Below the pieces are notes generated by a model. It did no database searches. It saw nothing but the letters and a program-made list of their open reading frames with translations, and was not told the DNA's origin. Positions 1 through 5,316 of a stretch of DNA of 5,316 nucleotides are shown piece by piece. The translations under genes were made by a program, and so were the position numbers. Position 1 is the first letter of the stretch; each line of letters begins with the position of its first letter. The stretch is taken from the NCBI GenBank assembly GCA_007127655.1, contig SKYX01000054.1, positions 1 to 5,316 of the forward strand, written 5' to 3'. Source of the stretch: Desulfonatronum sp. (GTDB lineage: Bacteria > Desulfobacterota > Desulfovibrionia > Desulfovibrionales > Desulfonatronaceae).

Positions 1-104
1 CCATTCGGACAAGGTGGGAATGTCCTCGACCTGGGCGAAGTTGGCCGTCACATAGCGATGTCCGTAAACTGGAAAAGCTTACCCATCATCTTGCAAAGCA
101 TCAT
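1..104 (-). CDS. Possible small gene after gspE with an IPTLSEW sorting-tail motif (partial, apparent frameshift)
   Basis: A minus-strand frame open from position 78 to the left edge reads 26 residues ending VEDIPTLSEW. IPTLSEW is the opening signature of the IPTL-CTERM tail, in which it is followed by Gly, a membrane helix and basic residues; these would lie beyond the edge. In this frame a TAA (79-81) precedes, and the only start is a GTG at 49-51 without a good ribosome binding site. In another frame an ATG at 102-104 overlaps the gspE stop (ATGA) but ends after 18 codons at a TGA (48-50). A one-base backward slip, or one extra T, in the TTTT run (73-76) would join the two parts into one protein beginning MMLCKMMGKLFPVYGHRYV. 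It could therefore be a frameshifted gene, a tiny gene starting at GTG, or chance. The competing plus-strand frame (1-114, ending TAA) resembles nothing I recognise. Confidence 0.35.
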
Positions 105-1798
105 TGCCCCGTAACCCGAAGCACCTCTTCGACGGAGGTCCTGCCGTCCCGGACCTTGCTCCAGCAATCCTGTCGCAGCAGGGTCATGCCCTGATCCAGG
201 GCCAGCTTGCGGATGGCCTGGGCGCTTTTGTTGCGCAGGATCAATTCCCGGATTTCATCGGTGATGACCATCAGTTCGAAAATGGCCTTCCGAGAGCGAT
301 AGCCGGTCTGATTGCACAGCTTGCAGCCGATGGGCAAAAAAAGGCTGGGCGGACCGGCGTCGGTGCCGTTGTTGCCCAGAAAGCCGTAGCGCTGGAGCAG
401 ATCGGCATCCGGAACCAGCGGCTCCTTGCAGTGGTCGCAAAGCAACCGGACCAACCTTTGCGCCATGATGCAGATCACCGACGAGGCCAGCAAATAGTCG
501 TCCACCCCGATTTCCATCAACCGGGCCACGGCCCCGGCCGCGTCGTTGGTGTGCAGAGTGGAAAAGACCAGGTGGCCGGTGAGGGCGGACTGGATGGCAA
601 TGTCCGCGGTTTCCTTGTCCCGGATTTCGCCGATCAGGATGACGTCCGGATCCTGGCGAACAATGGACCGCAACCCCGACGCAAAATTCAGCCCGGCCTT
701 GGTGTTCACCTGGATCTGGTTGATCCCGTCCAGCTCGTACTCCACGGGATCCTCGATGGTGATAATTTTTTTCTCCACGGAATAGATGGAGTTCAGGGCT
801 GAATAGAGGGTCGTGGTCTTGCCGCTGCCCGTGGGTCCGGTGACCAGAACGATCCCGTGCGGCGCTCTGATGATTTCCTCGAACAGCCGAAGTTCCCGTG
901 CCGGAAACCCCAAAGTATCCAGGGAAAAACTGATGCTGCTCTGATCCAGGATGCGCATGACCACGCTCTCGCCGAACATGGTCGGCAGCGTGGACACCCG
1001 CAGATCGATGCTCTTCCCGGCGATTTTGATCCGGATGCGCCCGTCCTGGGGAACGCGACGCTCGGCGATGTCCAGCTTGGCCATGATCTTGATCCTGGTG
1101 ATCAAGGCTTGCTGCATATGCACCGGCAGCGCCAGATGCTCCCGGAGCACGCCGTCCAGACGAAAACGAACCTGCACCCGGTGCTCGAAGGGCTCCACGT
1201 GAATGTCGCTGACCAACCCCTCCACGGCCGCTGTGAGAATCTGGTTGACCTGTTTGATCACCGGGGCTTCTGAGGCCAGATCCCGGAGTTGCTCCAAGTC
1301 CTCCTGGCCATGCAACCCGAAATCAACGTCCGCCGTCTCCCCTGAGTCGCTTCTGCCCTGCTCGGCAGGGTCCAAGGTCGACTCGAAATGGGCGGCAATC
1401 CATCCCCGAATCCGCTCCTGCTTCGCGATGCGCAGGACAATGGCGGTCCCTGGGTAGACCCGTTTCAAACTGCTGAGCAGAACATGGTCAAAGGGGTCGA
1501 ATACGGCAACGCACAGGCCCGTGTCGTCTTTGGTCAGCGGGAAGAAGGAGTGCTCTTCCATGAAGGACACGGAGATGCCGGAAAACTCATCCCCTTGGTA
1601 GCCTTCCGGCAAGACCTCGCAGACCGGATATCCCGTGACCTCGCTGAGAACCCGCACATAGTCGTCCTCGGAGATCAAGCCGGTGCGCAAGGCCACTAAA
1701 TGGGGCGGCTCGCGACTTTCCCCGGCCGCCAATATCCGGTCCAAATCCCGCTTGAGGACCAGCTTGGCGTCGATCATGTGTCGGATCAGTTTGGACAT
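101..1798 (-). CDS. gspE: Type II secretion ATPase GspE
   Basis: A complete 565-residue AAA-like secretion ATPase that drives pseudopilus assembly from the cytoplasmic face of the inner membrane. Order: an N1E/MshEN-type N-terminal domain (about 1-140), an acidic linker (about 141-170), the N2E domain with APVI (178-181), SDIHVEP (197-203) and VRFRLDG (210-216), then the RecA-like motor. The motor carries Walker A GPTGSGKTTT (321-330), the Asp box ITIEDPVEY (346-354), Walker B around DVILIGEIRD (385-394) and the His box GHLVFSTLHTND (408-419). Zinc-binding cysteines are Cys454/Cys457 and Cys492/Cys495. The C-terminus SVEEVLRVTGQ matches the usual GspE ending (SxEEVLRVT). No key residue is missing. 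The tetracysteine motif and this ending fit GspE; it also occurs in PilB and MshE, so the name rests partly on the neighbouring full-length GspD. The ATG has a GGGA four bases upstream, somewhat close, and lies 50 bases after gspD. Confidence 0.95.
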   Translation of the reverse strand: MSKLIRHMIDAKLVLKRDLDRILAAGESREPPHLVALRTGLISEDDYVRVLSEVTGYPVCEVLPEGYQGDEFSGISVSFMEEHSFFPLTKDDTGLCVAVFDPFDHVLLSSLKRVYPGTAIVLRIAKQERIRGWIAAHFESTLDPAEQGRSDSGETADVDFGLHGQEDLEQLRDLASEAPVIKQVNQILTAAVEGLVSDIHVEPFEHRVQVRFRLDGVLREHLALPVHMQQALITRIKIMAKLDIAERRVPQDGRIRIKIAGKSIDLRVSTLPTMFGESVVMRILDQSSISFSLDTLGFPARELRLFEEIIRAPHGIVLVTGPTGSGKTTTLYSALNSIYSVEKKIITIEDPVEYELDGINQIQVNTKAGLNFASGLRSIVRQDPDVILIGEIRDKETADIAIQSALTGHLVFSTLHTNDAAGAVARLMEIGVDDYLLASSVICIMAQRLVRLLCDHCKEPLVPDADLLQRYGFLGNNGTDAGPPSLFLPIGCKLCNQTGYRSRKAIFELMVITDEIRELILRNKSAQAIRKLALDQGMTLLRQDCWSKVRDGRTSVEEVLRVTGQ

Positions 1799-1802
1799 GC
1801 GT

Positions 1803-1806
1803 TCCC
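1803..1806 (-). promoter_or_regulatory. Likely ribosome binding site of gspE
   Basis: On the minus strand GGGA lies four bases before the gspE ATG at 1796-1798. The spacing is short and no better candidate is visible in the 50-base gap, so initiation may be modest or depend on ribosomes arriving from gspD. Confidence 0.4.
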
Positions 1807-1814
1807 AGTCTCTG

Positions 1815-1842
1815 ATGCAGGAGTCATAACATTCGGCTGCAT
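1815..1842. repeat. Short perfect inverted repeat between gspD and gspE
   Basis: CTGCAT at 1837-1842 and ATGCAG at 1815-1820 (plus strand) form six-base complementary arms around a 16-base loop, within the gap between the gspD stop and the gspE start. The stem is short, the loop long and no T run follows, so it is not a convincing terminator. It may be chance. Confidence 0.25.
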
Positions 1843-1848
1843 GTCCGC

Positions 1849-4128
1849 CTACCGCAGTTGCAGCTTGATCTGGTCCAGACGATGCAGAAAATTTCTGGAA
1901 ATGAACGTGGAGTCCTGCTCATCGATGATCACGTGGGGGGTGATGAAAATAATCAACTCGTTGCTTTCGTATCTGTTCTCGACATACCCGAAAAGATATT
2001 TCAGCAAAGGAACCCGGTTCAATCCGGGCATGCCCTGGGATCTGTTCGTTTGGTCCTGGCGCATCAGGCCGGCGATGACGACGGTTTGCTGATCATTGAC
2101 CGCCACCGTGGTCTCGGCTTGCCGTGTGGCGATTATTGGCCCCCATTCCGAGTCCCCAGCATAAAAACTGTCTTCCTGGGCGATCTCCATCCGGACCATG
2201 CCCTGCCTGTTGATCTTCGGCGTTACCTTAAGAATGATCCCGGTATCGCGTCGCTGGACCGTGGTGGTGACATCGGAGCGCGATGACGTGTCCGGCTCAC
2301 GCTCCCGGATCGATGTTGGAATCGGCAGTTCCTGACCGATATTGATCCGCGCCGGCTTATTGTCCGAAGCCAGAAGCGTCGGCGTGGACAGAACCCGAAA
2401 ATTCCTGTCGTCCGCGGAAGCATGCACGGCCGCGCGCAGTCGGGCCGTACTCTGGATCATGTAGGACATGCCGCTGGGAAAGGACGTGATTATACCGGTC
2501 TCGGCATCGAGCCCGGGGACAGGCGTCCCTGGGGACAGGGAAAAGCTTTGAGTGACCCCGTCCTCGTACATCAGACTTCTCCAATTCATGCCCAGTTTGT
2601 TCTCTTCGGTCAAACGCACCTCAGCGATGATCACTTCGATCAGCACCTGCCGGGGATATTGATCGAGCTGTTCGATGACCGAGAGTATCTTGGGATAATC
2701 CACGGTATTGCTCCGGATCAGCACGGCATTGTTCGGCTCGTCCACCACGAACATCACCGGCCCGGTCAGTTGCCCGCTCGCTCCGCGGGTCTGCATGGCG
2801 GAAGCAGGCCCACCGAACATCGTGTCGTGCATGGTCGGAGGAAAGGTCTCCGTGGGAACGTCCGAGGGAGCAGCCGACGGCGAGCCGGAAGGTGGATCTT
2901 GTGGCGTGGTGCTGCCTGGCTGTTCCGGAGTGGGCAGAATACGGGTTCTGTGCTCCCCTTCCTTGGGCTCCGTGTACTCAAACAGCCCGTCCAGGGAGGC
3001 CACGATTTCCGCGGCGTTTCCATATTGGACATGATAGATGTAGATGCCCTCGCCGTATTGCTCCTGAATGTACTGGGGCAGTTCCCGGTCCAGCTCACTG
3101 ACCCAGACGTCAACGAATTCCAGGACCATGGGATCCCTGGCCAGAACCAGCAGGATGTTCAGCCGCGCCAGGGGGAGAAAGGAAACACGACTGCGAATTC
3201 CGGTATTCTCTCCACCCAGCCCGAAGGATTTGGCCACTTCCTCCAGCTCGCGCGCCGCATCCTCGGCCTGAACAAAGGTCAAGGTGTATGTTGCGGTATG
3301 GACGCCGGCAAAGACGCTCTCGTCGAAAACCTCGATCAACTGGGTCGCCTTGACCAGGTTGTGCGGGAAGTCGCTGACCAGCATCACCCCGTTGGCGTCA
3401 TGGGCGTAGATCTGCGCGTTTTCGGAGAGATAGGGCTTGATGATGGTCGCCATTTCCGAGGCGGGGATAAAATGGAGACGCAGCCCTTGAATCGCCTGCC
3501 CGCGACGAACGGAAATCCCGTCTTCGGGGAAGTAAAACCTTCCCCGGGAAATTTGGCTGGGAACACGGCCCACGGGCATGATCTCCCAGACGCCGTCCGT
3601 CAAAACCATGGCCATTCCGTTGATCCGTAAAATCCCCTCCAGCAGATCCTGGATTTGATCCGGGCGATACGAGTCGGAGACGGACAGGGAAACACGCCCG
3701 GAGACCTGTGGGTGCAGGATATAGTCCGCATCCAGAAGGCTCATGAACAAGCGGATAACCTCCACCAGATCCGCGTCGTAAAAATTCATGGACAAGGGCT
3801 GGGCCTCCCCCAGGGCTTTCTCGGCCAGGGGGGGGACGGATTCGGCCTGTCTGTGTGGCGCACGGTCGATGACATCCTTGATCCGGGTGTTGAACTCACG
3901 ATTTTGCGCCTCGAGCTGGCGCAGGATTTCCGCGGAGTCAGGGCGGACAATGCCCGCATCTTCAACGATCACTTGAGGTCGAAGATCGTCTGCTTCGGGC
4001 TTGATGTCCACCAACGAGCCCGGCTTCGGCACCTGCTGATGTGGGGCTGGGGCGATGGTGGCGCAGGAGGCGAGCAGGCCCAGAAACATGCTCACAAGCA
4101 GCCATGATGCAAGAGTAAAATGTCGCAT
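1849..4128 (-). CDS. gspD: Type II secretion system secretin GspD, predicted lipoprotein
   Basis: A complete 759-residue outer-membrane secretin, the ring that forms the exit channel of the T2SS. The N-terminus (MRH, then a hydrophobic stretch) ends in the lipobox LASC, with lipidated Cys22 and Ala at +2, so Lol sorting to the outer membrane is expected. Residues about 23-110 form a long linker, part Pro-rich and part likely helix (66-90). N0 follows (about 111-186, MNFYDADLVEVIRLF), then N1 (about 213-270), N2 (about 277-350) and N3 (about 362-490). N3 is interrupted by a Pro/Ser/Thr-rich loop (about 388-455) before the conserved PNNAVLIRS strand. The secretin domain (about 494-735) shows VLSTPTLLASDNKPARINIG, the signature MPGLNRVPLLKYLFG (700-714) and ELIIFITPHVI. 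Only about 25 residues follow, so a pilotin-binding S domain is short or absent. The full N0-N3 set favours GspD over MshL or PilQ. The start is chosen because it gives a complete signal peptide. Confidence 0.95.
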   Translation of the reverse strand: MRHFTLASWLLVSMFLGLLASCATIAPAPHQQVPKPGSLVDIKPEADDLRPQVIVEDAGIVRPDSAEILRQLEAQNREFNTRIKDVIDRAPHRQAESVPPLAEKALGEAQPLSMNFYDADLVEVIRLFMSLLDADYILHPQVSGRVSLSVSDSYRPDQIQDLLEGILRINGMAMVLTDGVWEIMPVGRVPSQISRGRFYFPEDGISVRRGQAIQGLRLHFIPASEMATIIKPYLSENAQIYAHDANGVMLVSDFPHNLVKATQLIEVFDESVFAGVHTATYTLTFVQAEDAARELEEVAKSFGLGGENTGIRSRVSFLPLARLNILLVLARDPMVLEFVDVWVSELDRELPQYIQEQYGEGIYIYHVQYGNAAEIVASLDGLFEYTEPKEGEHRTRILPTPEQPGSTTPQDPPSGSPSAAPSDVPTETFPPTMHDTMFGGPASAMQTRGASGQLTGPVMFVVDEPNNAVLIRSNTVDYPKILSVIEQLDQYPRQVLIEVIIAEVRLTEENKLGMNWRSLMYEDGVTQSFSLSPGTPVPGLDAETGIITSFPSGMSYMIQSTARLRAAVHASADDRNFRVLSTPTLLASDNKPARINIGQELPIPTSIREREPDTSSRSDVTTTVQRRDTGIILKVTPKINRQGMVRMEIAQEDSFYAGDSEWGPIIATRQAETTVAVNDQQTVVIAGLMRQDQTNRSQGMPGLNRVPLLKYLFGYVENRYESNELIIFITPHVIIDEQDSTFISRNFLHRLDQIKLQLR

Positions 4129-4193
4129 AAGCTCTTCAGGGTGAAATAGTTACGGATTGAGATGAACAAAGGGGCCGGAACCTGGGTGTCCTG
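4129..4193 (-). other. 65-base gap between the GspM-like gene and gspD
   Basis: This is the largest gap in the window. I found no small gene, no clear -35/-10 promoter pair and no terminator hairpin followed by a T run. The ribosome binding site for gspD is poor: the best candidate is GAAGAG ending three bases before the ATG. In type IV pilus operons a pilP gene commonly occupies this place; nothing like it fits here. Confidence 0.5.
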
Positions 4194-4781
4194 TCACGGT
4201 ACCACGGTCCAGGCCGCAAGTTGGGCGTTGAAATAATAGTAGCGCCGCTCCTGGGCGCTGATAGTGCGGATTTCCACTTCCTCAAAAAAAACAAAGCGCG
4301 GACTCTGGCGCACCAGGCCCATGAACGTCTGGATGGCGCCGATCTCGGCCCGGGCATTGATCGCCATGCGCATCTGACTGAATCCATCCCTGTCCACACG
4401 CGGCAGGATGCGCAGGCTGAGAATGCTCACCTGGGCCGTATCCGCCCAATCGTTGACAATTTGCTGAAACATGGCCTCGGACAGGGACGGAGTTCCGGCC
4501 TTGACCAACCCGGAGGTGAAGATCTCATCGCGAAGCGCCAGAACGGACGTGTGGAGTTCCTCGTACTCCTGCATACTGGCCACGTTACGACGGAGCCTCT
4601 GCAACTCCAAGGTCTTCATTTCAACAGCCTCGGTCAGCCGGGAGTGATAATCCATCACCACGGTCAACCCGATATTCCCGATGACCGCCAGACCGAGGAG
4701 GCAACACAACCCGAGCATCCAGCGAACCCGGGCCGGGGCTGTGTGCAACCAGACCGCGATCTGGTTTGAACCTGAGGTCAT
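4194..4781 (-). CDS. GspM/PilO-type inner-membrane protein (GspMb-like)
   Basis: A complete 195-residue protein. It has a short cytoplasmic N-terminus, one membrane helix (about residues 21-43), a charged coiled-coil-like segment (about 46-88), and a periplasmic alpha/beta domain. The part around AEIGAIQTFMGLVRQSPRFV (145-164), followed by FFEEVEIRTI, resembles the ferredoxin-like fold of PilO and the T2SS protein M subtype b family. Such proteins pair with GspL/PilN and help connect the inner-membrane platform to the secretin. The ATG overlaps the upstream stop by four bases (ATGA) and has a GGAG eight bases before it, which supports this start. The family match is by pattern and size, not by a conserved catalytic motif, because these proteins diverge strongly. 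A PilO-like name would be equally acceptable; the GspD and GspE downstream favour a T2SS M protein. Confidence 0.85.
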   Translation of the reverse strand: MTSGSNQIAVWLHTAPARVRWMLGLCCLLGLAVIGNIGLTVVMDYHSRLTEAVEMKTLELQRLRRNVASMQEYEELHTSVLALRDEIFTSGLVKAGTPSLSEAMFQQIVNDWADTAQVSILSLRILPRVDRDGFSQMRMAINARAEIGAIQTFMGLVRQSPRFVFFEEVEIRTISAQERRYYYFNAQLAAWTVVP

Positions 4782-5316
4782 CGCTCCAACTCCGCGCTGA
4801 GCTGAAAGACATCCCGGTTGCCGGCCTTGGTCACCGGTGCGTCCAGGCGGACATCCCGGAACAGGGGAGAGTTTTCCAGGGCTTCGATCACGCTCGTGGC
4901 GGAGCCGGCCTGTCCCTGAATCCGGACCCTGTTCTGGGAAAAGGAAAACGCCTCCAGCCAGGCATTGGATGGAAGGATCTGGGTCAACTCCAGGAGCATC
5001 TCCAGGACCATGGGTTGATTATTCGACTCGCGAGCCAGGTTTCTCAAAAATTCCGTTATATCCTGAACTTCAAGACGCTTTTCAGCAACGACTTGAGCCT
5101 GGGGGCGAATTTGGCGAATTTCCGCTTCCATCTCCAGCAGATGCGCTCTTTTTCCCAGAAGCCCCCCGACGGGAAACAGAGCCAGAGAACCAAGAAACAG
5201 GGCTGCCGCGACAACCCGAAAGCGTGAGGCCAGCTTCCGCCGCCGGACCAGACCCGGCTGCACGAGACTGATCCGAAAAGGGGCAGCTTCCAGAAGTTTG
5301 CGGGAAAAAACCGGGG
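4778..5316 (-). CDS. GspL/PilN-type inner-membrane assembly protein, C-terminal part (5' end outside window)
   Basis: The frame is open from the right edge to a TGA stop, giving 178 visible residues. A GTG at 5261-5263 could be read as a start, but the frame continues upstream without a stop, so the true start probably lies outside. Visible order: a cytoplasmic stretch with PFRISL and a basic RRRK (about 12-27), a membrane helix (about 33-54), a coiled-coil-like segment (about 55-85), then a small alpha/beta domain including ILPSNAWLEAFSF and VRIQGQAGSATSVIEALENS. This last pattern is typical of the periplasmic ferredoxin-like domain of PilN and of the GspL C-terminus. In such machines the protein spans the inner membrane, pairs with GspM/PilO and couples the ATPase to the periplasm. 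The stop overlaps the next start (ATGA), implying coupled translation. Whether it is a full GspL with an actin-like cytoplasmic domain or a short PilN following a separate PilM cannot be decided from the visible part. Confidence 0.85.
   Translation of the reverse strand, partial: PVFSRKLLEAAPFRISLVQPGLVRRRKLASRFRVVAAALFLGSLALFPVGGLLGKRAHLLEMEAEIRQIRPQAQVVAEKRLEVQDITEFLRNLARESNNQPMVLEMLLELTQILPSNAWLEAFSFSQNRVRIQGQAGSATSVIEALENSPLFRDVRLDAPVTKAGNRDVFQLSAELER
4790..4793 (-). promoter_or_regulatory. Ribosome binding site for the GspM-like gene
   Basis: On the minus strand GGAG stands eight bases before the ATG at 4779-4781, inside the end of the upstream gene. Good spacing plus the ATGA stop/start overlap fixes the start and suggests coupled translation. 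A second GGAG lies only two bases from the ATG and is too close to be useful. Confidence 0.6.

Noticed and set aside
1..114. Plus-strand frame open from the left edge to a TAA at 112-114, possibly the end of a convergent gene
   Set aside because: Only 37 residues, no recognised similarity, and it overlaps the gspE stop; the opposite minus-strand frame has the more meaningful IPTLSEW match.
104..802. A 232-codon open frame on the plus strand, opposite gspE
   Set aside because: It lies wholly antisense to the conserved ATPase domain and is rich in Gln, Gly, Asp and Pro with no known motif; best explained by codon bias of gspE.
1700..2092. A plus-strand frame crossing the gspD-gspE gap
   Set aside because: It overlaps the ends of both conserved genes on the other strand and has no ribosome binding site or recognisable family.
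2422..3630. A 402-codon open frame on the plus strand, opposite gspD
   Set aside because: It is fully antisense to a gene with unmistakable secretin motifs, its translation is His/Gln/Gly/Asp-rich with no recognisable domain, and such long shadows are common opposite GC-rich genes.
1849..4128. Secretin as MshL or PilQ of a pilus system
   Set aside because: It has the N0 to N3 series of GspD, lacks the AMIN domain of PilQ, and is larger and has more N-domains than MshL.
4221..4769. A 182-codon plus-strand frame opposite the GspM-like gene
   Set aside because: Same shadow effect: the minus-strand gene has a membrane helix, coiled coil, good ribosome binding site and coupled start, while this one is His/Gln-rich without a domain.

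Overview
The window holds the core of a type II secretion system (T2SS) operon, all on the minus strand and transcribed from right to left. The order is: the end of a GspL/PilN-type inner-membrane assembly protein (cut by the right edge), a GspM/PilO-type protein, a lipoprotein secretin (GspD), the secretion ATPase (GspE), and a small, uncertain reading frame running off the left edge. No gene on the plus strand, RNA gene, mobile element or CRISPR array could be supported. The base composition looks moderately GC-rich by eye. The envelope genes require a diderm (Gram-negative) bacterium. The GspMb-like M protein, PilN-like L protein and self-lipidated GspD suggest a Desulfobacterota (Desulfovibrionales-like) or related proteobacterial source, but this is a style-based guess without a database search.

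Right part (about 4194-5316): the GspL/PilN-like and GspM-like genes overlap by four bases (ATGA). Both products have one N-terminal membrane helix, then a coiled coil, then a small periplasmic ferredoxin-like domain. This is the paired architecture that links the cytoplasmic ATPase to the periplasmic parts of T2SS and type IV pilus machines. Middle (1849-4128): a 759-residue secretin with a lipobox, an unusually long linker before N0, N0 to N3 domains with a Pro/Ser/Thr-rich loop in N3, and a complete secretin barrel domain. Left (101-1798): a complete GspE with Walker A, Asp box, Walker B, His box and the four-cysteine zinc motif.

Together these encode the outer-membrane channel, the ATPase that drives pseudopilus assembly, and two inner-membrane linkers. 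GspF, the pseudopilins, the prepilin peptidase and a GspC/PilP linker are not in the window. The gaps are short (65 and 50 bases) and show no convincing promoter or terminator, so one operon is likely.

The most unusual item is at the left edge, just after gspE. A minus-strand frame reads ...VEDIPTLSEW, which matches the opening signature of the IPTL-CTERM protein-sorting tail. It has no good start of its own, but a one-base slip in a TTTT run would join it to an ATG that overlaps the gspE stop. The second notable point is the secretin's own lipid anchor combined with a tether of about 88 residues, suggesting an outer-membrane channel that needs no separate pilotin.
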